Shown here: positions 37,756 to 47,175 of the stretch, in pieces | Layout of the letters: each line of letters opens with the position of its first letter | Position numbering within the stretch: position 1 is the stretch's first letter | Source: JALJPB01 sp034111045 | Lineage (GTDB): Bacteria > Pseudomonadota > Gammaproteobacteria > Enterobacterales > Alteromonadaceae | Assembly (NCBI GenBank): GCA_034111045.1 | Contig: JAWUYA010000065.1 | Coordinates: forward strand, 1-64,000 | Direction of reading: 5' to 3' | Length of the DNA stretch: 64,000 nucleotides | The notes under the pieces: model-generated | Database searches by the model: none | What the model saw: the letters and a program-made list of their open reading frames with translations, nothing else | What the model was told of the DNA's origin: nothing | Made by a program: the position numbers and the translations under genes

Positions 37756-37933
37756 CCTCCGAGTATCTAACTGCTCTTGCAAATTGTCGAAGTAAGCTCA
37801 ACTCAGTCACCTTTGTGGTTTTAGGTGTGGTTTTCCTAATATCCAGGAAAGATTCAGCTCAGTCTTGGCCTGGGTACATGTAATTATTGATTGGAGAGGC
37901 TTGCTAGGAAAAATAGGTGGAGCATCTCGGAGG
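37756..37933. repeat. 178 bp segment bounded by an 8 bp inverted repeat
   Basis: CCTCCGAG (37756-37763) and CTCGGAGG (37926-37933) are exact inverted repeats at the ends of a non-coding block between darP and tldD. The interior has no ORF. It contains the short direct repeats AGCTCAACTCAGTC and AGCTCAGTC, plus G-rich stretches unlike the surrounding AT-rich gaps. It may be a decayed miniature element or simply a structured 3' UTR. Confidence 0.25.
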
Positions 37934-37978
37934 TAAACTGACCTAAATGTTAAACAATATGTTCACCACTGAGTCCTA

Positions 37979-38009
37979 AAATAACAAACTATTGGGTTCC
38001 ACCAATAGT
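37979..38009 (-). terminator. Terminator overlapping the tldD stop codon
   Basis: On the minus strand ACTATTGG (38009-38002) and CCAATAGT (37995-37988) form an 8 bp stem with a 6 nt loop, followed by TTGTTATTTT. The TAG stop of tldD lies within the downstream arm, so the last codons of tldD are part of the hairpin. Confidence 0.65.
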
Positions 38010-39443
38010 CATTTTATTAACTTTTAAGGTCGGCTGACCAACACCTACTGGCACACTTTGTCCATCCTTTCCACAAACACCGACACCATTATCAAGTTTG
38101 AGATCATTACCAACCATAGACACATTTTTCATCGCCTCAGGGCCACTACCAATTAAGGTGGCACCTTTGATAGGTGAAGTGATCACACCATCTTCAATGA
38201 GATAAGCTTCAGAAGAGGTGAACACAAATTTACCTGAGGTAATATCGACCTGACCACCAGAGAAATTTGGCGCATAAATGCCTTTTTTCACTGACTTGAT
38301 GATATCTTTGGGATCATGTTCACCAGCAAGCATATAAGTGTTGGTCATTCTGGGCATCGGCAAGTGGGCGTAAGATTCACGACGGCCGTTTCCTGTTGAT
38401 TTAACACCCATTAATGCCGCATTATGTTTGTCTTGCATATAACCTTTCAATATACCTTTATCAATCAAGGTATTGTATTGTCCTGGCGTACCTTCATCAT
38501 CAATATTTAAAGAGCCTCGACGATTGGCCATCGTACCATCATCAACAATAGTACATAACTCAGAGGTGACTTGTTGACCTACTTTTCCTGAAAATGCCGA
38601 TGAGCCTTTTCGGTTAAAGTCGCCTTCCAAACCGTGACCTACTGCTTCATGTAATAACACCCCAGGCCAACCAGCGCCTAAAACCACAGGCAAGGTACCA
38701 GCGGGAGATTCTATGGCAACTAAGTTGACAAGGGCTTGACGAACAGCTTCTTCAGCATAAGAGAAATACCTTGCTTTCCCCTCTTCTACTTCAAAAAAAT
38801 AACTATAATCAGTACGCGCACCACCACCTGAACTACCACGTTCACGTTTACCATTCTCTTCTACTAAAACCGAACAGTTAAGTCTAACCAATGGCCTAAT
38901 ATCCGTGGCATAAGTGCCATCACTTGCAGCAACTAAGATTTTTTCATACACACCTGATAAGCTAACAATGACTTGTTGAACCCGCTTATCCGTTTCTCGT
39001 GCACGAGCTTCAACTTCATGCATTAAGGTGATTTTTTGCTCTTGAGTTAGGCTAGATAATGGCTCAATAGATTGGTAAGCACTGATCCCCTTTTGAGGGG
39101 TAAATATTTGTACTCTCGAAGTTTTACCACTATCAGCAATACTCTTTGCAGCATCAGCTGCTTTGGTTAAAGATAGCGCCGAAATATCATCAGAATAAGA
39201 GAAACCGGTTTTTTCGCCAGAAATGGCGCGAACCCCTACACCTCTTTCAATGTTATATGAGCCATCTTTAACAATGCCATCTTCAAGCACCCAAGATTCA
39301 TGTTGGCTTGATTGAAAAAACAAGTCGGCTAAGTCGACTTTATTTTGATAAATACCGTTTAAGGTTTGGTTTAAAAACGCTCTATCTAGACCGCTATCAC
39401 CAATGAGCTCCTGCTCAACATTTTTATCGACAACATTACTCAT
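37989..39443 (-). CDS. tldD: Metalloprotease TldD
   Basis: TldD is the catalytic partner of PmbA/TldE. The 484 residues contain the zinc-binding motif HEAVGHGLEGD near residues 265-275. Conserved family segments include NRRGSLNIDDEGTPGQYNTL and RMTNTYMLAGEHDP. The 5' end overlaps the upstream nitrilase-like gene by 8 bp, so it is probably expressed with nit, yhdP and rng. Confidence 0.96.
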   Translation of the reverse strand: MSNVVDKNVEQELIGDSGLDRAFLNQTLNGIYQNKVDLADLFFQSSQHESWVLEDGIVKDGSYNIERGVGVRAISGEKTGFSYSDDISALSLTKAADAAKSIADSGKTSRVQIFTPQKGISAYQSIEPLSSLTQEQKITLMHEVEARARETDKRVQQVIVSLSGVYEKILVAASDGTYATDIRPLVRLNCSVLVEENGKRERGSSGGGARTDYSYFFEVEEGKARYFSYAEEAVRQALVNLVAIESPAGTLPVVLGAGWPGVLLHEAVGHGLEGDFNRKGSSAFSGKVGQQVTSELCTIVDDGTMANRRGSLNIDDEGTPGQYNTLIDKGILKGYMQDKHNAALMGVKSTGNGRRESYAHLPMPRMTNTYMLAGEHDPKDIIKSVKKGIYAPNFSGGQVDITSGKFVFTSSEAYLIEDGVITSPIKGATLIGSGPEAMKNVSMVGNDLKLDNGVGVCGKDGQSVPVGVGQPTLKVNKMTIGGTQ

Positions 39444-40308
39444 ATGACTTTAACTCAACTGTAAACTTATTATGTTCATGTACTGGCATTGCCGCACGAA
39501 CTCGATTGATTTCTTCTTGAAGGTAAAAACTGGTGATATAACCTTCGCCTTTGTCTTTAAAAGCTAAAATATCCCCCCAAGGACTGATAATCATACTGTG
39601 CCCCCAAGTTTCTCTGCCATTAGCATGAATGCCTTCTTGTGCTGCGGCAATAATATATATTTGGTTCTCAATGGCCCTAGACTGCAGTAAAGTCTGCCAA
39701 TGTGCACTACCTGTTACACGAGTAAATGCACTTGGTACAGTAATGACGGTCGCACCCTGGGTAGTTAATTGACGATACAAAAGAGGAAAACGGACATCAT
39801 AACAGACCGACAAACCAATATTCACTTTTTGTGGTTTTACTAATGTTACCGACTCCCCAGCTTGGGTATATTTAGACTCAAGATAGTTATTTGCGTTGTC
39901 ATTAACATTGACATCAAATAAGTGAATTTTATCATACTGACCAATGAGCTCACCTTGAGCAGAAAACACACAACTACTATTAGTGAATTTTTCACCGCAG
40001 TCACTTAATAATGGTACAGTGCCTGCTACTAACGTAATTTTAAATTGTCGAGCAAGAGCCGATAAAATATTGATTAAAGAGTTATCTCCACAGCATTTTC
40101 TTGCCAAACTCAGTTGTTCAGCATCTTTACCACCAAAAAACAAACAACATTCCGGTAAAACCACAATATGTTCATCGTCATTATCAACGGGGTCAACGGC
40201 TATAACATCAGTACATAGAGCGGTTAACTCTCGGCTGATTTTCGCTAAATTTTGCTCAACATTTGGTACTGAGCATAATTGAATAGCTGATAATCTAACC
40301 ATCAACAT
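39436..40308 (-). CDS. Carbon-nitrogen hydrolase (nitrilase/Nit1-like amidase)
   Basis: This is a nitrilase-superfamily amidohydrolase of 290 residues with the Glu-Lys-Cys triad: Glu53 in LPECCLF, Lys127 in YDKIHLFDV and Cys169 in SVCYDVRFP. Bacterial homologues beside yhdP and tldD are annotated as Nit1-type proteins and likely act as metabolite-repair deaminated-glutathione amidases. That substrate is inferred from family membership, not visible directly. It overlaps yhdP by 14 bp (or 8 bp if the second in-frame ATG is used). Confidence 0.9.
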   Translation of the reverse strand: MLMVRLSAIQLCSVPNVEQNLAKISRELTALCTDVIAVDPVDNDDEHIVVLPECCLFFGGKDAEQLSLARKCCGDNSLINILSALARQFKITLVAGTVPLLSDCGEKFTNSSCVFSAQGELIGQYDKIHLFDVNVNDNANNYLESKYTQAGESVTLVKPQKVNIGLSVCYDVRFPLLYRQLTTQGATVITVPSAFTRVTGSAHWQTLLQSRAIENQIYIIAAAQEGIHANGRETWGHSMIISPWGDILAFKDKGEGYITSFYLQEEINRVRAAMPVHEHNKFTVELKSYE

Positions 40309-43300
40309 CCCCTTTTACGTTCGGTAAGACTAAAAAATGATCGCTCGTGCTTATCTCTTTATAAAGATTAACATCACCTGACTTATTTTGCTTCTTTGGC
40401 GCAGAGCTTTCTTCAATAATCTTTGGTGGTGAAGAACTACCCACACTCACATCTTGGTTTTTACGATTAACTTCTCGCACGACTGGCTTATTTACATCAC
40501 CGGTAATTTCAAAAACAACTTCATAAATAACTGTCGCGGTGATGATTTCATTTATGGCAAGCCCTGTTAAAAAAACGACGGGGTCTAACGTTGCAATCCA
40601 TGCGATAGTAGGAAAGCTTGAAGTTAAATTAGGTTTGTAATTCATTCGATAATCTAATAACCCTGCAGTTAAATCAGTATTACCTTTAATAGCCAAATCA
40701 CCCGCAGCACCTTTCATTTCTGTGTTTTTAGTATAGAATACACCTTCTTTTATCTCAAAATCCCCTGTAATTTCACTATAAAACATACCTTCACTGAATA
40801 TATCTCTAAAGTCGAGTTTTAGTTTTCTTGCAAGTGATCCTAAACTTAATATTGAAGCGACTCTAAGGCCTTTATCATCAACATCGGAGAGTACTCCATC
40901 ATCGAGTTTAGCGTTGACATTACCATTGAGGCGACTTAACAAAAAGTCTTGGGGCCCTCCTTGCCAGCCAAGTGAGAAATCAAGTAATGCACCACTTTCT
41001 TTGATACTAGAGCCGAACCCTAACTTGTCCATTTCAAATTCAATATCAGAAACTGACAGCTTACCTACTAACGAAGTTTGTGAGTCAGTTTTTTCAGCTA
41101 AACTTTCATCAAATTGCCAAAAACCGGTTAAAGATAATTGACTGCCATTACGGTTAGCCGAGAAATGAGTAATGTTGATTTTATCCGCTTGGTTACGCTG
41201 TAATTCAAATGTTAACTGACCAAAATCGACATCACCAACACGGCAACTACCACAAGTAAAACGCATTGGCGGTATGTGGCTAAAGAGCGCTTTATCATCT
41301 TTTAGTTGTGAAATGCCCGCTGCCAATATAGTCGTTTTTTCATGCGCGTTACTTTCAACTCCTAAATGTAAAAAGTCTGCGGCTACATCAACCCCTTTTT
41401 CTAACCAAGAAGGATAAAATTTTATTTCGGTCTCTGCTTCTTTAGCATTGAGCTGTAATAACCACCACTGTTCTTTATCTAATAAACTGAAAGAAACATC
41501 AGTCAAACTCTGGCCTAATATATTTAACGTGCCAATAGAGCCTATAATACGTTCAGGCTGTGCAAGCAAAGGTCTCGCGTGCTCATTTTTATTTTTATTT
41601 TCATTTTCATCTACAGTAATTTTTTTATCACTTATACTGTATGAAATACTATCAATAATATCACTAACAAAAGGCTGCCAGCTTGAAAAGTCAGCTTCAG
41701 TTAGTGCTGTAGTGATATAAAATTCATCTATAGGTAATAATATTCTTTCATTACTCAGGTTTTCATTACCCAGGATTAAATGAGCTTGTGAAAAAAATAT
41801 TCCTGTCTGCAACTTTTCAAGGGGTGCTGTCACAAGTTCATTCTCTTGCCCAACTACTGTACTCACATGATTTAATACACCATCAAAACGTAATTGTTCA
41901 TCGAACCTTATATCAAGTGTTGAAATGTTAGGACCACCAACAACATTGAGACTAAAGGTTGAATTATCTTTTGCTGTTTTATCAAAGGGCGCTGGAGTCG
42001 AAAGACTGAGGCCTTCAAGAGATGAACTGCCATTAAAATTATATGAAAAACCACCATCGTGGTGTGTATTTATATACAGGTCCCCTTGCCATTGAAGCGG
42101 TCCATCGGCATATTCTTTAAATTGTTCAGGCACATGTGCTGTCCAATCTTGTTGCTGCCAGTGGGCATTGATATGTATATTGGTGCTGAAGTAATCGTCT
42201 TTATCTATACCTTGAACATTAAGTGTTATCGGTAATCCTTGCCAAGTCAGTGATAAATCTTGAGTGTTGATGACGTCATTGTTAAAGGTTAATTGTCCTT
42301 TTAGTTGGCGAAACGTCATTTCCGGCCGTTGTAAGTTCAACACATTATCATGAAAATTAATTAGACCTTTGGCAACTAAGCCCTCTGGACGGTCGAGTGG
42401 CAAATTCAACGTAAAATTACCACTAACCTCATTGCTTATCTTTAACTGCTCTAATGTTTTCCCAACACTGTCTTTTAATGAGCTATTGAGCATCAATTGT
42501 GTGACATTTTTTGGTGCTATATGGTTAAGATCCATGTCAATGGTTAAAATTGAATCGCCGGCTAATTCAGCAATCCCCACTTCAACACCGGTAACATCGA
42601 TACCAGACAAATATCCAGATCGCCCTGTTATATTCATACTGTTATTGGTAAAGTTTAAATTAGCAGAAAATTCAGAAAGATCTGTCCAGTTGTCATCAAA
42701 ATTAAATTGACTATTGGAAAGCTCAGCATCAACAGTAAAAATACCGCTATGGTCTTCAAAAGGAAAATCGGCAAATGCACCCTGATAAATCACCAATGCT
42801 TGTTCAATATCCCCCTTGACTAAACCTTTTTTCAAATAAGCGACTAAATTTTCACTCATAGAGGTCAAGGGAAAATAATGATGAGCAAGTTCGGCATGCC
42901 CTGCAGTGACAGTAGCAAGTAGTGACATTTTTGCCAGTCCTTCATTTGGCACCTCTACACCAACTTCCGCAGACAGCGTCAGTTCATCAGAACTAAAGTC
43001 GAGTTGTTGAGTGTTTAGCTGCCAGCCTTCATCATTAAAATCGACAGTTAAATTTAGCGATAGTTCATCATAAGGTATAGGTAAAATAAAGTGATGTTTA
43101 AAATCTAACGCCCCCTTATTGGCGGTTAAATCGAGCTGTAATGTCTTATCGGCAAATAAAATACTGCCCTTACTGTTTTTTATTCCTGGAATGCCTTCAG
43201 TAAAACCCGTTGAAAAATCATCAAACTCTGCTGAGACTTGAATATTTTCTGCCTTGGATTGAAAATAAAAGTCATCAACACTTCCCTGCATTGCCAAAGA

Positions 43301-44413
43301 TTGAACTATTTTTCTCATTTTTTCGTCCGCTGAGAACAAAGGAAATAAGCTGGTCAAACTCGCTAAGTCTAGGTAAGAAAGGTAGGTAAATATATCCTTG
43401 TTGTTTCGGGTGACCTCAATTATCAGTGGTTCCCATGCTTGGTTATTCGCACTAAACTGCAAGGCTGTTGACTCAATGGTTAGCTGTTTTAACTTATCAA
43501 GGTTTGACAGCAATATTTGGCCATTATTTAAAGTGAAATTTTGATGATTATTCTGATGCTGCCAGCTTATCTGGCTGTCATCAAAAGCGAGTTGTAATTG
43601 TTTGGCAAGACCTTGTTCAATCGTTAACCAAGCTGAAAAATTTATTGAGGAGTGTGTTTTTTCATTTTCAATAGCTAATACACGATCAAGCCATGGTGTT
43701 ATATTGAGATTATTGCCCTCTAGATATAAAGTACCATTAATATCCTTGCTATTATTGCCTTCTACATCAAGAGAGAGCTTAATATTGTTTGAAGTTAAAC
43801 CATCAACAATCACATCGGCTTTAGCAAGATGACGGCCATCTAGGTTTAACCAATCAAGTGTACTAATTAAAAAAGTGCGTTGTCTATCCTCATTATTAAC
43901 AACAACCTTACTTTCTATAATAGAAAACCTATCAATTTGCTCATAAAATAAGTCCGCTAAACTTTCTAATATTGGCGTTAGTGCCTGCTTACCATCTGTA
44001 TTAGCATCTATAGTAGAGGTCGTTTGTAATAACACCTGCCTGTCGAGTGTTAACCTTGCGCCAGATATAACAAAATTATCAGTAATCAGTTTTTGTGAAC
44101 GAATGCTATGCCAAAAATTTAATCTGATATCAATATTATCAATAAAAAGTTTGGCAACGTTATTGCTAACAAGTTGCACATCATTAGCGATAAGTATTGG
44201 ACCTGATTCATGCCAACCCATCGAAAAATAACCAATAGACACATTACTTTGGTAACGGCTATTAATATAGTCTTCAATAACTTTATGGTGATTTTGTGCA
44301 TAAGGTAACATCAAACGCAGTGCGCTAATCAAGACAGCAAATAGCACTAAAAACAGGGCTATGCTTTTATATAATCTATTTAACCAGCGATTTGATATTC
44401 TCGATATTGACAA
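40295..44413 (-). CDS. yhdP: AsmA-like inner-membrane-anchored transport protein YhdP
   Basis: YhdP is a giant AsmA/VPS13-like protein thought to form a hydrophobic groove across the periplasm for phospholipid delivery to the outer membrane. The 1372 residues have one N-terminal transmembrane helix (about residues 15-33), a long beta-rich domain (DUF3971) and a C-terminal AsmA-type region. The likely start is TTG: AGAGGA lies about 9 bp upstream, and the next methionine would remove the membrane anchor. A codon-level microsatellite near 41580-41610 encodes an Asn/Glu/Lys run (ENENKNKNE). Confidence 0.92.
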   Translation of the reverse strand: MSISRISNRWLNRLYKSIALFLVLFAVLISALRLMLPYAQNHHKVIEDYINSRYQSNVSIGYFSMGWHESGPILIANDVQLVSNNVAKLFIDNIDIRLNFWHSIRSQKLITDNFVISGARLTLDRQVLLQTTSTIDANTDGKQALTPILESLADLFYEQIDRFSIIESKVVVNNEDRQRTFLISTLDWLNLDGRHLAKADVIVDGLTSNNIKLSLDVEGNNSKDINGTLYLEGNNLNITPWLDRVLAIENEKTHSSINFSAWLTIEQGLAKQLQLAFDDSQISWQHQNNHQNFTLNNGQILLSNLDKLKQLTIESTALQFSANNQAWEPLIIEVTRNNKDIFTYLSYLDLASLTSLFPLFSADEKMRKIVQSLAMQGSVDDFYFQSKAENIQVSAEFDDFSTGFTEGIPGIKNSKGSILFADKTLQLDLTANKGALDFKHHFILPIPYDELSLNLTVDFNDEGWQLNTQQLDFSSDELTLSAEVGVEVPNEGLAKMSLLATVTAGHAELAHHYFPLTSMSENLVAYLKKGLVKGDIEQALVIYQGAFADFPFEDHSGIFTVDAELSNSQFNFDDNWTDLSEFSANLNFTNNSMNITGRSGYLSGIDVTGVEVGIAELAGDSILTIDMDLNHIAPKNVTQLMLNSSLKDSVGKTLEQLKISNEVSGNFTLNLPLDRPEGLVAKGLINFHDNVLNLQRPEMTFRQLKGQLTFNNDVINTQDLSLTWQGLPITLNVQGIDKDDYFSTNIHINAHWQQQDWTAHVPEQFKEYADGPLQWQGDLYINTHHDGGFSYNFNGSSSLEGLSLSTPAPFDKTAKDNSTFSLNVVGGPNISTLDIRFDEQLRFDGVLNHVSTVVGQENELVTAPLEKLQTGIFFSQAHLILGNENLSNERILLPIDEFYITTALTEADFSSWQPFVSDIIDSISYSISDKKITVDENENKNKNEHARPLLAQPERIIGSIGTLNILGQSLTDVSFSLLDKEQWWLLQLNAKEAETEIKFYPSWLEKGVDVAADFLHLGVESNAHEKTTILAAGISQLKDDKALFSHIPPMRFTCGSCRVGDVDFGQLTFELQRNQADKINITHFSANRNGSQLSLTGFWQFDESLAEKTDSQTSLVGKLSVSDIEFEMDKLGFGSSIKESGALLDFSLGWQGGPQDFLLSRLNGNVNAKLDDGVLSDVDDKGLRVASILSLGSLARKLKLDFRDIFSEGMFYSEITGDFEIKEGVFYTKNTEMKGAAGDLAIKGNTDLTAGLLDYRMNYKPNLTSSFPTIAWIATLDPVVFLTGLAINEIITATVIYEVVFEITGDVNKPVVREVNRKNQDVSVGSSSPPKIIEESSAPKKQNKSGDVNLYKEISTSDHFLVLPNVKGDVDG

Positions 44414-44492
44414 CGTGAGTTGTTCCTCTTACTTTAAATTTGACCATTAGATTTCAAGTTCTAGCCATTAACTCGACGCCTGTGACTAAGTG

Positions 44493-45986
44493 CTACATCA
44501 TTACTACATCAAACTGCTCTAGATTGTACATGGGTTCAGTCTTTACTTTAATGACCTTACCGATAAAAACCTCAACCTCTGCAAGACTGTGGCATTCATC
44601 ATTAACCAAAAAATTGCTGACTGAAGATGAGGCATAAACAATAAAACTATCAGCTTCGTAGGCTCTATTAACTCTGACAATTTCTCGTAAAATTTCAAAA
44701 CAAATCGTTTCAACCGTTTTTAAGCTGCCCCGTCCAGTACATAATGGACATTGACCACACAAAACATGTTCAAGAGATTCACGCGTTCTTTTCCTGGTCA
44801 TTTCTACTAAGCCGAGGGCAGAAAAACCATGAATACTAAACTTAACCTTATCTTTAGACATAGCCAGTTCTAAGCTATGTAAAACTCTTCGCTTGTGATC
44901 GCCATTGTGCATATCAATAAAATCAACAATAATAATACCCCCTAAGTTACGCAACCTTAGCTGACGGGCAATAACTTGAGTGGCTTCTATATTAGTACTA
45001 AAAATTGTATCTTCTAAATTGTGATGACCAACAAAAGCTCCGGTATTTATATCGATAGTGGTCATTGCTTCCGTTTGATCAAAGATTAAATACCCCCCTG
45101 ATTTGAGATCTATTTTTCTGTGCAATGCTTTTTGAATTTCAGCTTCGGTATCAAAAGAATCGAAAATAGGCCGTTCACCCGGATAATATTCAACTTTACT
45201 CTCTAGCTCAGGCATAAATTCTTTGACGAACTCAATCACTGTCTGGTAGCTTATTTTCGAGTCAATCCGCACACGCTCTAAAGAACCACCGGCTGAGTCT
45301 CTAATAATCCTCAGAGCCAGAGGTAAGTCTTGATAAAGTGGTAATTGTGTTTGTTTTCTTTGTTTACGCTCAAGAACTTTATGCCAAACCTTACGTAAGA
45401 AAGCTGCGTCATGTTTCAACTCAACTTCACAAGCGCCTTCTGCCGCTGTTCGAACAATAAATCCATATTCTTCACCACAAAATGGTGTGATAATATTTTT
45501 TAAACGGCTGCGCTCCTTCATCCCTTCAATACGCTGCGATATTCCAGCACGAGAGGTAAACGGCATTAAAACTAAATATCTTGCTGCCATGGTTATATCG
45601 GTTGTTAATCTAGCACCTTTTGTCCCTAGGGGATCTTTAACGACTTGCACCATTAAATACTGACCTTCATGCACTAAACTACGAATATCAGGAACTGCTT
45701 CATTTTGGCCTTTTTTAGATGAATGATCCGTTAAATTGCTGTCCTCTCCCATTATCAATTTGGAATTGATGTCCGAAGCATGTAAAAAAGCAGCTTTATC
45801 TAGATTAATATCGACAAATGCGGCTTGCATACCAGGTAATACACGGATGATTTTACCTAAGTAAATATTACCAACCAAACCTCGTTTAGCTTCACGTTCA
45901 ATATTAACTTCTTGTAATAATCCATTTTCAATCAGGGCTACACGCGTTTCACTTGGAGTAACATTGATTAATAGCTCGCCTGTCAT
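44493..45986 (-). CDS. rng: Ribonuclease G
   Basis: RNase G is a 5'-end-dependent endoribonuclease for 16S rRNA 5' maturation and mRNA turnover. The 497 residues include the S1 domain, the 5' sensor region, the catalytic DNase-I-like segment YLIFDQTEAMTTIDINTGAF and the zinc-link-like CGQCPLCTGRG. It lacks the long C-terminal scaffold of RNase E. The maf (upstream) and yhdP (downstream) neighbours confirm RNase G. It shares ATGA with the maf end. Confidence 0.96.
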   Translation of the reverse strand: MTGELLINVTPSETRVALIENGLLQEVNIEREAKRGLVGNIYLGKIIRVLPGMQAAFVDINLDKAAFLHASDINSKLIMGEDSNLTDHSSKKGQNEAVPDIRSLVHEGQYLMVQVVKDPLGTKGARLTTDITMAARYLVLMPFTSRAGISQRIEGMKERSRLKNIITPFCGEEYGFIVRTAAEGACEVELKHDAAFLRKVWHKVLERKQRKQTQLPLYQDLPLALRIIRDSAGGSLERVRIDSKISYQTVIEFVKEFMPELESKVEYYPGERPIFDSFDTEAEIQKALHRKIDLKSGGYLIFDQTEAMTTIDINTGAFVGHHNLEDTIFSTNIEATQVIARQLRLRNLGGIIIVDFIDMHNGDHKRRVLHSLELAMSKDKVKFSIHGFSALGLVEMTRKRTRESLEHVLCGQCPLCTGRGSLKTVETICFEILREIVRVNRAYEADSFIVYASSSVSNFLVNDECHSLAEVEVFIGKVIKVKTEPMYNLEQFDVVMM

Positions 45987-46603
45987 TGTGGTTCCCCTGT
46001 TGCAAAAACTGGTGTTTGCTGTATCGTCGAAAAAACACCAAATTGAGCCAATAACTGCGTGGTTTCATAAAGGGGTAAACCGACAACGGCTGAATAACTC
46101 CCTTCGATGCGACGCACAAATTGTCCACCAACACCTTGAATACCATAAGCCCCTGCTTTATCTTGGGGTTCACCCGTTTGCCAATAAGCGATCATTTCAG
46201 CCGTTGTGAGTACTTTAAAATACACGTCTGTTATGACCACATCATGCTGAATATGTTCACCATTAATCACGGCAATAGCCGTAAGTACTTGATGCTTTCT
46301 TTCTGACAATGCCGTGAGTATAGTTATGCAGTTAGCTAAACCCGTTGGTTTTGTTAATATTATCCCATCACAAACCACACAAGTATCAGAGCCAAGTACA
46401 ATAGTACTAGTCACTAAATCGGGAGTGCTGGCAATAGCCTGTGCTTTTTCTTTTGCCATACGCACAACATAATCTATTGCAGTCTCACCGATTAAAACTG
46501 ATTCATCAATATCCGCTGGTTGGCAAATGAATTGATAACCAAGCTGAGAGAGTAACTCTTTTCTACGTGGTGATTGTGATGCTAATACGAGTTCTTTATT
46601 CAT
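45983..46603 (-). CDS. maf: Maf-family nucleotide pyrophosphatase (dTTP/UTP type)
   Basis: Maf proteins hydrolyse non-canonical or excess nucleoside triphosphates and influence septation. The 206 residues contain the N-terminal LASQSPRRKELLSQLG loop and the conserved GSDTCVVCDG and DKAGAYGIQGVGG segments. Linkage to rng and mreBCD corresponds to E. coli YhdE, the dTTP/UTP pyrophosphatase, rather than YceF. A 92 bp gap separates it from mreD. Confidence 0.94.
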   Translation of the reverse strand: MNKELVLASQSPRRKELLSQLGYQFICQPADIDESVLIGETAIDYVVRMAKEKAQAIASTPDLVTSTIVLGSDTCVVCDGIILTKPTGLANCITILTALSERKHQVLTAIAVINGEHIQHDVVITDVYFKVLTTAEMIAYWQTGEPQDKAGAYGIQGVGGQFVRRIEGSYSAVVGLPLYETTQLLAQFGVFSTIQQTPVFATGEPQ

Positions 46604-46695
46604 AATTATAATTAATACATATTATTTTGATTATTTACAGTCTCCAAATACAACCAAGCGAATATATAACGACTATTGGGATATTCTTTATTTGG

Positions 46696-47175
46696 CTAGG
46701 TTATGTGAAAGTGCCGTCTGATCCTGCGTAATAATAAAAACAGCCATGGCCAAAGAATGATCGTGGTTATTACGGGATACAAATAACTGGGTAAAAACAC
46801 AACATCACCTAAAAATCGTTGCAGCCAAAAAACAATGAGATGATACAAAGCAGCAGAAAAACCAACTATTATCGCTTGTTGCCATAGCGAAAAGTTTCGT
46901 ATTTTTTGAAAATTTACTACTATAATGTATACTGAAACTGCCATTGCAGCCGCATGAATACCTAAAATCGAACCTAATAGCACATCAAGAATAAATCCCA
47001 TGACCCAAGCAGTTATCACATTTACTTTACTCGGCATAGCCAAACTCCAGTAAAGTAAAGTAACAAGCACCCAATCAGGTCTAAATGCATCAATACTCAG
47101 TGGCATTGGCATAATACTCGCCATTAAGGCTATTAGTAGAGTAAGTAATATTATGATGCCATTATTTGCTAACAT
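46696..47175 (-). CDS. mreD: Rod shape-determining protein MreD
   Basis: MreD is a multi-pass inner-membrane subunit of the elongasome. The 159 residues show about five transmembrane segments and the typical pattern RPDWVLVTLLYWSLAMP near the N-terminus, GFILDVLLGSILGIHA in the centre. I placed the start at the ATG at 47175, inside the last codons of mreC (14 bp overlap). A longer frame would add 33 non-conserved residues overlapping mreC. Confidence 0.93.
   Translation of the reverse strand: MLANNGIIILLTLLIALMASIMPMPLSIDAFRPDWVLVTLLYWSLAMPSKVNVITAWVMGFILDVLLGSILGIHAAAMAVSVYIIVVNFQKIRNFSLWQQAIIVGFSAALYHLIVFWLQRFLGDVVFLPSYLYPVITTIILWPWLFLLLRRIRRHFHIT

Noticed and set aside
40914..42710. Several plus-strand reading frames antisense to yhdP
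   Set aside because: They are shadows of a long real gene, without start signals or recognisable motifs.
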